Notes: generated from the sequence alone by a model not told the origin. A stretch of DNA of 39,416 bases from an uncultured Verrucomicrobiales bacterium (GCA_937930235.1 CALGLJ010000060.1:1-39416), one strand, 5' to 3'; shown: positions 8,081 to 16,615, numbered from the stretch's first letter. Program-made: numbers and translations.

Positions 8081-9460
8081 TCACTGTGAGAAGAATGACG
8101 GAAACTTTGCAGTAAGATGTTCACGATCTTCTATCGATAGATCATCATTGTGCTCAATCCAGTGAATGGCATCGCTGGGGTTTTGCTTGAACCATACTTC
8201 GATGGCTTCATGGAGTCGTTCACGGCGTAAAGAAGAGTCCTGAATCGCATTTCCCCAGAGGGCGCCAGCTTCTGGATCGACGAGATAGAGTTCTCTAGCG
8301 AGGGAGGCACTCGCCTGATCAAAGCTCTGGCCTGGGTTTTGTTCGCGTAACCAGGTGGCGGCATCTTCAGGGGCTTCATATGCCCAGTTTGCCATTAAAT
8401 TGATCAGCGCATTTGTGCGACCGGGGCCATCTGCTTCTGCTTCTAAGAATGTCACCGCAGTGTCGAATTCACCGTTTTCAGAGGTGATATGATCCACGAT
8501 AGTTGGAATGGCGGCGTCACGTAGTGGGCCTGTGAGATCATTAAAGGCGTAGGCGGCGGTTTCAAAATCATTTGTGAGCCATTTTTCAAAGATCGCGGTA
8601 GTAGCTTTGGCTGCAGAGGCAGGATCGAGATTGCGGACCCAGTCCAGTGCATCTGCTGGTTTAGAATCAGCCATGGAGTATGCAATGAGTTCGGGGAGGC
8701 CTTGGCCTTCGAACTTTTGGCGATAGTTTTCAAATAATTTTTTCGCGCTGAATGGGTTTTCAAAGTGCATCATTCCCACCGCGCTACCGAGGGCTTGCGT
8801 TTGTTCTTCTTGAGAGAGGGAGCTAATCCATGTGAGGCACTCTTCGGGATCTTTGGTGGCCCATACTTTGGCTAAATCCTGGATCATGCTCTGGACCATC
8901 TGATCTTGCTGATTCGTTAAGTTTTTTTTGTTTTCTTCTAAAAATTGAGCTGCTTGTGCTGGAGACTTTGTCCCCCATTTTCGGAATACGGATTCATAAA
9001 GTTCACTCAGTCCATTGTTTTCGAGGCCAACTTGCATCAAGGCTAATGAATTTTCTGCGCCCCGTTGGATGAATTCTTCAACCAGCATTTCGACGGAGAC
9101 GGAGAGCAGGCCGGTGGCGTCTGGGTCTTCAATGTCGAGTAAGCCCATGGCTTCGTGCTGAATTTCGAAATAGGCTTTTGGAAGAGCTTCTAAGGAGAGT
9201 TTTTGAATATAATCACGCCAGCTCTCACAGCGTTTGGAATAGTTTGAGATCGTTGAAATTTCACGAAGCTTTTTGGAGTCAAGAACTTCGATATTTTGTG
9301 ATGAATTTGAGGAAGAGTTTGGGTGAATTTTTGAGCGCTTCAGGGATGAATCATTCCGATCTTCTTTTGAAGAGACCTGATCTGGATCTGACACCAGAGC
9401 CCAACCTCCGATTAGGCCGATTCCGAAAGCGAGAATCATCAACAGGATCGCAATTTTCAT
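8081..9460 (-). CDS. Membrane-anchored tryptophan-repeat protein (unknown function)
   Basis: No named family is recognised. The 459-residue protein starts with a hydrophobic anchor (about 2-23, ending W-A-L-V), then a low-complexity Ser/Lys/Asn linker. It continues as a tandem alpha-helical solenoid of about seven units of 35-60 residues. Each unit has a core like W-x-x-x-(D/S)-P-x-x-A-x-x-W: for example W-G-T-K-S-P-A-Q-A-A, W-A-T-K-D-P-E-E-C-L-T-W, W-A-Y-E-A-P-E-D-A-A-T-W and W-F-K-Q-N-P-S-D-A-I-H-W. The pattern recalls TPR/Sel1 repeats without matching either. It lies 18 bp upstream of the ECF sigma gene on the same strand, and a paralogue is encoded at 10349-11812. A scaffold or signal-sensing role outside the membrane is possible. 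Confidence 0.75.
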   Translation of the reverse strand: MKIAILLMILAFGIGLIGGWALVSDPDQVSSKEDRNDSSLKRSKIHPNSSSNSSQNIEVLDSKKLREISTISNYSKRCESWRDYIQKLSLEALPKAYFEIQHEAMGLLDIEDPDATGLLSVSVEMLVEEFIQRGAENSLALMQVGLENNGLSELYESVFRKWGTKSPAQAAQFLEENKKNLTNQQDQMVQSMIQDLAKVWATKDPEECLTWISSLSQEEQTQALGSAVGMMHFENPFSAKKLFENYRQKFEGQGLPELIAYSMADSKPADALDWVRNLDPASAAKATTAIFEKWLTNDFETAAYAFNDLTGPLRDAAIPTIVDHITSENGEFDTAVTFLEAEADGPGRTNALINLMANWAYEAPEDAATWLREQNPGQSFDQASASLARELYLVDPEAGALWGNAIQDSSLRRERLHEAIEVWFKQNPSDAIHWIEHNDDLSIEDREHLTAKFPSFFSQ

Positions 9461-9482
9461 GGAGGAAACTTTACAGGATTTA

Positions 9483-9513
9483 CGAGTGGGACACCTTTTG
9501 AGTATCCCACTCG
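9483..9513. other. Intergenic hairpin downstream of the GH12-like gene
   Basis: A 9-bp perfect stem, CGAGTGGGA with TCCCACTCG, with a 13-nt loop. It lies between the secreted-protein gene and the first tryptophan-repeat gene, both on the minus strand. There is no T run on the minus strand, so it may be a weak terminator or an RNA-processing/attenuation element. Confidence 0.4.
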
Positions 9514-9538
9514 CTAGACAAACAACAAATTTTTTCTC

Positions 9539-10273
9539 TTATAGATCTGCTACAGAGAATCTTGAATGTTCCATGTGACCTTTCGATCCCTGATGGCCTT
9601 CTTGAGCAAGTAATACATTGATGATTTCATGATTCGGCATCTTCCATCGACCACGTATGGTTTTAGCCATTTGAGCAAATCTGATGTTCATTCCCAATTT
9701 GGATTTTTGACGAGGCAGGACCCAAGATTGGAAACCATCTCTATTTCTAAAGCGGTAGACAAGATAAGTGGATCCATCTTCTGATAATTGTCCTAAGCGA
9801 GTGAATGAGCGAGTTCGGCTGTAGGGGCGATTCCATATGTTGAGTTCATGTGTTCCGAGGCCGGCTCGATTATTATCAAGCCAAACATAAGCGCCAGTTT
9901 GCCATCTTCCGCGCATTCTTACCCCAGGTCTTACTCTTGAGTTATACTTAGCTCTCTTACCCGAGTTTACTCGACTGAGAGTTTTAGGATATCCCCTAGA
10001 GCCAGCTTTGAAGTGCTTACCGCAGGTGAGGAATACTTGGTTTCTTTTAACATCCCATCTTGACTGCCATTTTCCACCTCTGAGGTTTCCTCCTGACCAG
10101 TCGATTCTTCCCGAGGCATTATTATTCTGAACCTGGACCTGAATTAAGATGCTTCCAAGATCTCTACTGGCACGCCCTTTTTTATTTTGACTAATAGCTG
10201 CTCCAAATGAGGTCGCTGTGGTTGCACAGAAAACACTCAGGAGAGTTATTTTGATTAGTTTTGTATGTTTCAT
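9539..10273 (-). CDS. Secreted protein, possible distant GH12-like (clan GH-C) fold
   Basis: The protein has 244 residues with a clear Sec signal peptide (basic start, hydrophobic core, S-F-G-A-A cleavage region near 22-26). The mature part is rich in Arg, Trp, Tyr and Gly and looks all-beta. No close family is recognised. Two motifs echo glycoside hydrolase family 12. T-H-E143-L-N-I-W, after G-A-Y-V-W-L-D, resembles the nucleophile strand Y-E-I-M-I-W. A-Q-E225-G-H-Q-G-S-K-G, near the C terminus and followed by F-S-V, resembles the acid/base segment G-T-E-P-F-x-G. Their order and distance (82 residues) suit that fold, but the usual Thr/Pro next to the second Glu is absent. This is a pattern comparison, not a database result. 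The gene lies between two paralogous tryptophan-repeat genes on the same strand. Confidence 0.6.
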   Translation of the reverse strand: MKHTKLIKITLLSVFCATTATSFGAAISQNKKGRASRDLGSILIQVQVQNNNASGRIDWSGGNLRGGKWQSRWDVKRNQVFLTCGKHFKAGSRGYPKTLSRVNSGKRAKYNSRVRPGVRMRGRWQTGAYVWLDNNRAGLGTHELNIWNRPYSRTRSFTRLGQLSEDGSTYLVYRFRNRDGFQSWVLPRQKSKLGMNIRFAQMAKTIRGRWKMPNHEIINVLLAQEGHQGSKGHMEHSRFSVADL

Positions 10274-10348
10274 ATTTTTTTGTAGTGATTTAATAGTGTA
10301 TAATATTATCCGTTGAAAGTTGATTTGAGGAGAATGGTAAAGTGATGT

Positions 10349-11812
10349 TTAATCAGAGACTGGGGGGTCTTTTTGGTAGCGGGATGTCAGTTGATTTTTC
10401 TCTTTTTTGGACAAAAAAGCATTTTCTTGAATCCAGGAGATCACATCAGAGGGAGCATCTCTAAACCACTGATCTAATGATGAGGTGACCAACTTGTTTC
10501 GATGTTCCATATCTTGAACTGAGCCATAGGTATCAAGTTGCTTCCACCTGTCATTGGATAGTTCATATGAGGTGGCTAATTCAACATACGCTTCATCCAG
10601 AGATGCCTGTGTGGAGGAGGGGAGACTCCGGAGCCATGCTTCGGCTTTTTCTCGATCGACCAGTGCCCAGTTAGCGACTAAGTCTCGGACTCCTGCATTC
10701 CGCCCTTCGCCACTGGGTTCAGCATCTAAAAATTCAGCGGCTCCTTCGAAGTCTTTATTTTCGAGCCAATAGTGGTGACTTAGGGTGCGAGCGGCTCCAT
10801 CTCGAGCGGCTCCTTGGGAGGCTTCAAATGCTTTCTTTGCGGCGCTGAAGTTATTTTCAGCCATGGTATTCATGGCGATTTCCGCAGCAAACGAGGCGGT
10901 TTTATCATCAAGTTTCTCGGCCCATGTGAGAGCTGCGTTAGGGGATTCAAGTGCCCAAGATCCGGCTAATTTTTCCGCTAATAAACTCCGATTTGGAAAA
11001 TGAGAGTGAGAAAGAAGCAGTTGGCTTGCAAGTTCCGGTTGAGAGAGGTGGATGGATCCGATCACGGTGCTGATCGCCATGATTTTTTCTTTTTCTGCAA
11101 GCTGATTGACCCAATTTAATGCTTTTTCGGTATCGTTTCGTGCCCATGTTCTTGCCAAGTCGTTGAGGAGGTCATGATAGAGCAAGGGGGCGGCTGATCT
11201 GAGTCTGGCTTCATTATTTTTGATGTATTCCGAGGCTTGATCAAAATGATTGGCGGCCCATTTGCGAAAAATATTTGCCATCATTTCGGGCAGCAATTCT
11301 GGCCCTCCTCGTTCATTTGCTTCGATCCCCTTGAGAAAGAGGCTCAAGGCTTTTTCTCCAGAATGATTTGCGAGATATTCCGCAAAGACCTCATAAGCAG
11401 AGTAAGCTTTTTCAGAGATATCAGGATCATCTGCTCGTTCTCGAATGGTGATTTGTCTCTGAAGGTCTGCCAGAGCTTCTAAGTATTGATCTGGTGTGAG
11501 TGTGCTGAGCAATTTTCTGAACCCATCATCTCGCTCCGCGATATCATTGAGTTTGAGGATGTCTTGAGCTGAGGTTGGTCCAAATTCCTCGATGAGGGAA
11601 GAGGCACTCTTGTTCGTTTGATGTCGTAAAGGATTTCTTTGATCTGAATTCAGAGAGGTTGTGGCCGAATTTTTTTCAAGGTGTTCCTTACGATATTTTG
11701 AGGTAAGAGCGTAGCCGGTGATTGCGCCCAAAAGCAAACTGAGAGTCACCAAGCTGATTACGAGGAAGCTTTTTTTTCTCAGATTTAGGGAAGTGACGAA
11801 ATTTTCGGCCAT
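10349..11812 (-). CDS. Membrane-anchored tryptophan-repeat protein, second paralogue
   Basis: About 487 residues from the ATG at 11812; a TTG four codons upstream is possible but less likely. It has an N-terminal transmembrane segment (V-I-S-L-V-T-L-S-L-L-L-G-A-I-T-G-Y-A-L) followed by a Ser/Asn linker. It shares the helical repeat plan of the protein at 8081-9460. Repeat cores include W-A-A-N-H-F-D-Q-A-S, W-A-R-N-D-T-E-K-A-L-N-W, W-A-L-E-S-P-N-A-A-L-T-W, W-A-L-V-D-R-E-K-A-E-A-W and a final W-F-R-D-A-P-S-D-V-I-S-W-I. The C-terminal repeat aligns directly with W-F-K-Q-N-P-S-D-A-I-H-W-I of the other copy, so they are paralogues. It lies 75 bp upstream of the secreted GH12-like gene. Its function is unknown; the helical surface could bind proteins outside the membrane. 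Confidence 0.75.
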   Translation of the reverse strand: MAENFVTSLNLRKKSFLVISLVTLSLLLGAITGYALTSKYRKEHLEKNSATTSLNSDQRNPLRHQTNKSASSLIEEFGPTSAQDILKLNDIAERDDGFRKLLSTLTPDQYLEALADLQRQITIRERADDPDISEKAYSAYEVFAEYLANHSGEKALSLFLKGIEANERGGPELLPEMMANIFRKWAANHFDQASEYIKNNEARLRSAAPLLYHDLLNDLARTWARNDTEKALNWVNQLAEKEKIMAISTVIGSIHLSQPELASQLLLSHSHFPNRSLLAEKLAGSWALESPNAALTWAEKLDDKTASFAAEIAMNTMAENNFSAAKKAFEASQGAARDGAARTLSHHYWLENKDFEGAAEFLDAEPSGEGRNAGVRDLVANWALVDREKAEAWLRSLPSSTQASLDEAYVELATSYELSNDRWKQLDTYGSVQDMEHRNKLVTSSLDQWFRDAPSDVISWIQENAFLSKKEKNQLTSRYQKDPPVSD

Positions 11813-11912
11813 TCTATGTGGCAATTAGCCCGAAATGATGAAAATGTGTCACAATTATTTCATTTTTTTTATTTTTTGTGATTTTTCCTGAAAAATGGAG
11901 AGAGGATGAGTC

Positions 11913-12284
11913 CTAAGCTATGCCTTTGAGCAGAAGAGCGAGGCCGATGCAGGCGATGATGAGAGCAATGATGAGAAGGCATTTTTTCAGCTTCTTTGCG
12001 GGGAGAGGTTGAGGGGCAATGGCGCAGAGTTCCTCGAGATATGCGCGACAGGTGCCGCATTTGGTGGAGGCGCCTGTTTTATCTGCAATTCGATCAGGGT
12101 CCCGATGGCACTTTGCCATATGAGAAAGGATGGTTCCCTTACTGGTATTGGTGCAATGACAGAGGAGATGGTCATCGGACCATTCTTTGGTCAGATCGGG
12201 CTCGTGAGATGTTGGGGTGGGGGGCTTCCTTTTTTGAGGGAGAGTCATGGACTCAGTTCGCATCCCCTTGGAAGATCTCAGCAT
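11913..12284 (-). CDS. BFD-like [2Fe-2S] protein with C-terminal membrane anchor
   Basis: The protein has 123 residues. Residues about 40-90 match the bacterioferritin-associated-ferredoxin-like (BFD) [2Fe-2S] domain: C42-H-C44, a middle helix pair with I-A-D-K-T-G-A, then C76-G-T-C79. The C-x-C and C-x2-C spacing is right for cluster binding. The domain normally occurs alone or inside larger oxidoreductases; here it is followed by a hydrophobic helix (about 101-119), which would hold it at the inner face of the membrane. The first 38 residues are charged and Pro-rich; internal ATG codons at 12263 and 12248 could be the true start. It begins 5 bp after folC and is third in the phoX-like/folC transcript. 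A role in iron or redox transfer is inferred from the domain only. Confidence 0.75.
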   Translation of the reverse strand: MLRSSKGMRTESMTLPQKRKPPTPTSHEPDLTKEWSDDHLLCHCTNTSKGTILSHMAKCHRDPDRIADKTGASTKCGTCRAYLEELCAIAPQPLPAKKLKKCLLIIALIIACIGLALLLKGIA

Positions 12285-12289
12285 CTCTT

Positions 12290-13486
12290 TTACTGGGCTG
12301 TGGGATGAGTTTTCTTCTGGCGGTAAAGGCCTTTGACTTCGCCAAGGAGGAAAATGGAGCCAGTGATGAGCCGTAGGGGAGACTCGACTTTCAAAGCTTC
12401 TGCAACGGACTGGTGGGAGGTGTGCGGGATGTGGGGAACGAGTTGTGAGAGTTCTTTCGGAGTGAGGGAGCGTGGGGAATTGATCGGGACAAAGTGGAAG
12501 TGGCTTACGATGGAGGAGAGAATCTCCAGGACGTGGGCCGTTTCTTTATCGGCGACGGAGCCATAAATAGTGTGCGCTTTTTGATCCCCAAATTGTTCTT
12601 TCCAAGTTGTGACGAGGGCTTCCATCGCGTGTGGATTATGTGCGGCATCGAGAATGGTGTGAGTCTCAATGGATTCAAAACGTCCCGGCCAGTTGAGGTG
12701 AGTGAGGGCGTGTTGGACGATGTCGTAGCTCAGGGTGAATCCTGCGGCATTCATCGCCTCGCAAGCGAGAGCCGCATTCTCACGTTGATGAGAGCCTGGG
12801 AGCTGAATGGAATATCCGAGGAGAGGTTCGGTGATAAAGCTGAGAGGAGCCTGCACTTCATTGGCAGTGCGTTCGATGGCGAGTTGGGCTTCTGGTTTTT
12901 GCTTGGCAGAAAGCAGAGGTTTTCCCGGGATCGCGATGCCTGATTTTTCGGTGGCGATTTCTTCGAGGGTCTCTCCAAGCCACTTGGTGTGATCGAGAGC
13001 GATAGGGGTGAGGACGCAGACGTCGGCCGGGACGGCGGTGGTGGCATCGAGACGTCCACCCATACCGGTTTCCAAGATCACAAGGCTACAGTCCAGATCC
13101 CGAAAGTGGCGCATGGCGAGGGCCAGAGTGAGTTCAAAAAAGGTGGGATGATTTTCCCACGTGGACACCATGTGACGCAATTCGGTGAGGAGTTCGGCAG
13201 TGCGTTCTTCCGAAATTTCAAGCCCATTGACTCGCACTCGTTCACGGTAGTCAACGAGGTGGGGAGAGGTGAAGAGTCCCGGCCGCTCCCCGAGTGAGCG
13301 GGCCAGGGCGTCTATCATCGCGCAGGTGGATCCTTTGCCATTGGTCCCTGCGACATGGATGACCTTGCAAGTGTGTTTGGGAAAAGCGAGAAAATCACGG
13401 AGAAGTTTGCGCGGAGCATCGAGCCCGAGTTTGATCCCAAACATTTGGGTCGAGTAGAGCCACTCGATGGACTCTTGATAGGTCAC
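12290..13486 (-). CDS. folC: Folylpolyglutamate synthase / dihydrofolate synthase
   Basis: FolC adds glutamate to dihydropteroate and folates in the cytoplasm, using ATP. At 398 residues it is slightly short for the family. Visible motifs are the P-loop V-A-G-T-N-G-K-G-S (45-53), S-P-H-L-V-D-Y-R-E-R-V-R-V-N-G, F-F-E-L-T-L-A-L-A, E-T-G-M-G-G-R-L-D-A-T-T and D-H-T-K-W-L-G-E-T-L-E-E-I-A-T-E-K-S-G-I. The C-terminal ligase domain has W-P-G-R-F-E and D-A-A-H-N-P-H. It starts with GTG, and its first four bases overlap the stop of the PhoX-like gene (GTGA). It is 5 bp ahead of the BFD protein gene. Confidence 0.95.
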   Translation of the reverse strand: MTYQESIEWLYSTQMFGIKLGLDAPRKLLRDFLAFPKHTCKVIHVAGTNGKGSTCAMIDALARSLGERPGLFTSPHLVDYRERVRVNGLEISEERTAELLTELRHMVSTWENHPTFFELTLALAMRHFRDLDCSLVILETGMGGRLDATTAVPADVCVLTPIALDHTKWLGETLEEIATEKSGIAIPGKPLLSAKQKPEAQLAIERTANEVQAPLSFITEPLLGYSIQLPGSHQRENAALACEAMNAAGFTLSYDIVQHALTHLNWPGRFESIETHTILDAAHNPHAMEALVTTWKEQFGDQKAHTIYGSVADKETAHVLEILSSIVSHFHFVPINSPRSLTPKELSQLVPHIPHTSHQSVAEALKVESPLRLITGSIFLLGEVKGLYRQKKTHPTAQ

Positions 13487-14859
13487 GCCTTTTCTTTTGT
13501 CTGCCAGGGGCCGGTTATCGCAAGAGTGAGACCATTGGCCTGCATGTTGACGAAAAGGATCTTCCCGTCGGGAGAAAAGCAGGAGCCTGCGAATTCTGAT
13601 TTGTTAGAGGCATTCCGCGCGATGGAGTAGATTTTTCCATCGGGGGTGACGCCACGGATGTGTGGGGTGTTTTCTTTATGCTGGGTGATGAGATCTTCAC
13701 AGAGGATGAGATCTCCCCATGGCGCAGCGCAAAGGTTATCCCCATTGGTGAGAAGATCGTCGCTTGTGGGCTGAAGGAAGAGTTCAAGCTTGTCATTTTT
13801 ATCAGCTTCTCGCGCAGGAGTGAGCTTGTAGATTTGACCTTGTCTTTCAGGGCCGCCGTCAGTGCAGCAGATGTAAAGTGAACCGTCGCTATACTGAATT
13901 CCTTCGCCTCGGGCAAACATGGCTGCGCCAGCCTTATTACCGCGAATACGGAGATCATTTTTAGGGGCTTCGACCTCGTCGAGGTCAATCCATGTGACTT
14001 CAAAGGCTTGACCTTCTTTCACCTTATCAGCCGACTGCGGGTAATTCCGAGTGTCCATGGACTTCTTTTCGGTGATGCAAAGTGCCTGCAGTTTACCTTT
14101 GGAGAGATCCTCAGGTTGTTCCGGGATGAAACGGTAGAGCAAGCCATCGCTGATGTCTTCGGTGAGATAGAGGATCCCGGATAAGGGATCGAGCGCGACT
14201 GCTTCATGACGGAACCGTCCGAGATTCTTGAGCGGGATCGCCTCTTGCAGTCTCCCATTGTCAGTGGCTCTCACTTCGAAGCAATATCCGTGTTTGCGGC
14301 CTCTCCTACTGGTGAGGTCAGCGGGTTCTTCGCAGGTGATCCATGATCCCCAAGGCATAACGCCTCCAGCACAGTTGCGATCAGTGCCTGTCAGAGAAAG
14401 AAACTCTTTAAGCACAACGCCTTTGGCAGGATCGTAAACGATGTTGGTAGTCCCCCCGATGTGGGGAACGGCTTTGCCATATCCTGGGTCGTAGGAGAGT
14501 CTTCGATCCGTTCCTTTAGGCGGTTTCGCGTCCTTGAATGGGCCGAGGTTTTGTCTGGCGGGGCTGAGTTCATGGTTTCGGACAAGAATGAGGCTACCTT
14601 CTCGTCCGGCGAAGCAAGCCATGCCATCTGGCATCCCAGGAACTTTGTGGCCATCACTCATGTGAGTGCCAGCTTTTGAAATGATTTTGTAAGAAAACCC
14701 CTTTGGAAGATCGAGGAGTTTTTTGGGATCAGAAACGAGTGGGCCGTAGGGCTCGATCACGCGGGGGTCTTGTTTCGCGTGTAAATATTTTTGTAATCCA
14801 AGAAAGCCAAAAGCCGCCGTGGTTCCCGTGTTCATGAATTGCCGCCGTTGCATAGACAT
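13483..14859 (-). CDS. PhoX/DUF839-family exported protein with Tat signal
   Basis: The protein has 458 residues. The N terminus M-Q-R-R-Q-F-M followed by a weakly hydrophobic stretch is a twin-arginine signal, suggesting export of a folded, metal-loaded protein. The body is a beta-propeller of the DUF839/PhoX family. It includes V-R-N-H-E-L-S, G-G-T-T-N-I-V-Y-D, R-N-C-A-G-G-V-M-P-W-G-S-W-I-T-C-E-E, R-F-R-H-E-A-V-A-L-D, F-A-R-G-E-G-I-Q-Y and F-A-G-S-C-F-S-P-D-G. PhoX enzymes are calcium/iron alkaline phosphatases, but many DUF839 proteins have no proven activity, so phosphatase function is likely rather than shown. It heads a transcript with folC and the BFD protein (4-bp GTGA overlap). No Pho box is evident upstream. 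Confidence 0.88.
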   Translation of the reverse strand: MSMQRRQFMNTGTTAAFGFLGLQKYLHAKQDPRVIEPYGPLVSDPKKLLDLPKGFSYKIISKAGTHMSDGHKVPGMPDGMACFAGREGSLILVRNHELSPARQNLGPFKDAKPPKGTDRRLSYDPGYGKAVPHIGGTTNIVYDPAKGVVLKEFLSLTGTDRNCAGGVMPWGSWITCEEPADLTSRRGRKHGYCFEVRATDNGRLQEAIPLKNLGRFRHEAVALDPLSGILYLTEDISDGLLYRFIPEQPEDLSKGKLQALCITEKKSMDTRNYPQSADKVKEGQAFEVTWIDLDEVEAPKNDLRIRGNKAGAAMFARGEGIQYSDGSLYICCTDGGPERQGQIYKLTPAREADKNDKLELFLQPTSDDLLTNGDNLCAAPWGDLILCEDLITQHKENTPHIRGVTPDGKIYSIARNASNKSEFAGSCFSPDGKILFVNMQANGLTLAITGPWQTKEKA

Positions 14860-14973
14860 GATTTTGATGCTGTTCGGCAGAAATACAAGTGGGCTTTATG
14901 GTAAAAAAATTTAGAAACGGGATTTTCTGAAACGAAAGTGATTCCTCGTTTGAGGGACCCGTTGAGAGGGCAT

Positions 14974-15000
14974 GCTCTTGAGTTCCGCAGAGTCAAGAGC
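14974..15000. other. Hairpin downstream of the carbonic anhydrase gene
   Basis: A perfect 8-bp stem, GCTCTTGA with TCAAGAGC, with an 11-nt loop, 31 bp past the carbonic anhydrase stop. A second stem (GATGCTC/GAGCATC, 15018-15043) encloses that stop codon. Neither has a T run on the minus strand, so termination here is only probable. Confidence 0.4.
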
Positions 15001-15030
15001 AGGGCGGAAGGTCTGGGGATGCTCTCCGCT

Positions 15031-15732
15031 TTATGGGAGCATCGTCACTGCACCAGTATGGAGTGAGTAGACTCCTCCAACAATTTTGATTTTTCCTGCT
15101 TCTTCTAGGTCGGCGAGGACTTTGCTTCGCTTGCGAACATCGGCGACAGTCATGGCGGCATTTTTGGCAACGACCTCAGCGACGAATTCTTTGTTTTTTG
15201 AATTTCGCTTGTCTTCGTGCCCCTTGACTTCGGCAATCGCTGGTTCGATGTGGTCTAAGAGTTTAGTAATGTTTCCGAGTTCAACGTGATCACATGCTCC
15301 TTTCACCGCGCCACAAGCTTCGTGGCCGAGAACCATAATGACTTTGACCCCACCAACGGCGGCGGCGTATTCCATTGAGCCGAGCTGTTCGGTTGTCTCG
15401 ATGTTTCCAGCAACGCGACCGACAAAGAGGTCACCCAGCCCTTGGTTAAAGACTTGCTCGACTGGGACTCGGGAATCAATGCACGAGAGAATATAGGCTT
15501 TCGGGTGTTGCCCTTTCGTTCCAATTTCACGACGTGCTTTAATGTTAGGATCGGCTGCCTTCGCTTTGACGAACGCGGCATTTCCTTCCATCAGTTCCTT
15601 TAATACTGAATCAGGAGTGAGTTTTTTCTGAGTTTCTGCCGTAGGTTGCACCTTGCTGCCGTGGTGCTCTGCAAGTGCGGTGGACACGGAAAAGAGAAGG
15701 GCGCTCGTCAGTGATAGAGTCGTTAATTTCAT
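15031..15732 (-). CDS. Beta-carbonic anhydrase, exported
   Basis: It interconverts CO2 and bicarbonate. The 233-residue protein has an N-terminal Sec signal peptide (hydrophobic core, cleavage near A-L-A-E at 19-22), so it should act in the periplasm. The zinc site of beta-class enzymes is complete: C84-I-D86-S-R88, H137 and C140 in L-G-H-E-A-C-G-A-V. The surrounding G-D-L-F-V-G-R-V-A-G-N and S-M-E-Y-A-A-A-V-G-G-V-K are typical. Most bacterial beta enzymes are cytoplasmic; exported ones form a known subgroup. It stands alone, with 171 and 218 bp of non-coding DNA around it. Confidence 0.95.
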   Translation of the reverse strand: MKLTTLSLTSALLFSVSTALAEHHGSKVQPTAETQKKLTPDSVLKELMEGNAAFVKAKAADPNIKARREIGTKGQHPKAYILSCIDSRVPVEQVFNQGLGDLFVGRVAGNIETTEQLGSMEYAAAVGGVKVIMVLGHEACGAVKGACDHVELGNITKLLDHIEPAIAEVKGHEDKRNSKNKEFVAEVVAKNAAMTVADVRKRSKVLADLEEAGKIKIVGGVYSLHTGAVTMLP

Positions 15733-15950
15733 GTTTTTATGGGATTAAAATAGATTCTAAATGTTGTTTTCTTGATCAAGAGAATGGCTCATTCAAAAAA
15801 TCACATGATCTGCAATTGATGAAGAGATTCGCTTGAACATTGGAAATTAGCACTAACAGTACCGGATTCATCCAAAAAATCCAAAAAATAGCCAATTTGC
15901 TAGGATTGCAGTTGGGCTGGTTCGGTCATTGGATTTCGCTTTCGAGGAAA

Positions 15951-16571
15951 TTATCTTGAGAAGAGCTGGAGAAAATGGGTTTTCAACTTCTGTTTAAATT
16001 CGGCCATTTCAACGGTTTGGTCGATTTCGCTTTCGAGACTGGTCATGGTGACCCCATCGAGCCCACAAGGGGTGATGGATTGAAATCCAGAAAGGCTATT
16101 TTTTTGGACATTGATACCAAAGCCATGAAGCGTGACCCAGCGACGAACACCTACTCCGAGGGAGGCAATTTTACGGTTTTCAATCCAAACTCCAGTGAGG
16201 CCGTCGCGTCGTTGCGCGCTGACGCGGTAGTCTGCGAGGGTGCGGATGAGCACTTCTTCGAGATTCCGGAGGTGGGCATGTAGGTCTTTGCCATAGTGTT
16301 CGAGATCTAGAATGGCATATCCTACCAGTTGTCCGGGGCCATGGTAGGTCGCTTGGCCCCCGCGATTGATTTCTATGACAGGGTGGGGAAGGGCCTTGGG
16401 ATTGAGGAGGCTACTTTGATCACGAGTTCGACCAATGGTATAGACTGGAGCGTGTTCAAGAAGGTAGAGGGTGTCTGGAATGGTGCCTTCACGTCGTTGT
16501 GCGACGCGTTCTTCTTGGAGGGTCCAGGTCTGGTGGAAGTCCAGATTATCACCAAGGTCTTCGATAATCAT
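15951..16571 (-). CDS. lipB: Lipoyl(octanoyl) transferase
   Basis: LipB moves the octanoyl group from acyl carrier protein to the lipoyl domains of 2-oxoacid dehydrogenases, the first step of endogenous lipoylation. The signature R-G-G-Q-A-T-Y-H-G-P-G-Q-L-V-G-Y is present. So are the catalytic lysine in N-R-K-I-A-S-L-G-V and the catalytic cysteine in I-T-P-C-G-L, with H-G-F-G-I-N-V between them. The ATG at 16571 gives a family-typical N terminus. A TTG at 16610 would add 13 unconserved residues and leave only 5 bp to polX. lipA is not in the window. Confidence 0.95.
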   Translation of the reverse strand: MIIEDLGDNLDFHQTWTLQEERVAQRREGTIPDTLYLLEHAPVYTIGRTRDQSSLLNPKALPHPVIEINRGGQATYHGPGQLVGYAILDLEHYGKDLHAHLRNLEEVLIRTLADYRVSAQRRDGLTGVWIENRKIASLGVGVRRWVTLHGFGINVQKNSLSGFQSITPCGLDGVTMTSLESEIDQTVEMAEFKQKLKTHFLQLFSR

Positions 16572-16615
16572 GATGGGGAGGTGCGAATCCTTCAGGGAGG
16601 ATGAGTCCAAGAATG

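Noticed and set aside
11881-11896. ATTTTTC/GAAAAAT stem after the BFD gene as a terminator
   Set aside because: It is all A/T apart from one G-C pair and has a two-base loop and no T run in the gene's direction.
12494-12943. Plus-strand 149-codon frame inside folC
   Set aside because: It is antisense to a well-supported folC with all motifs and carries no recognisable protein pattern.
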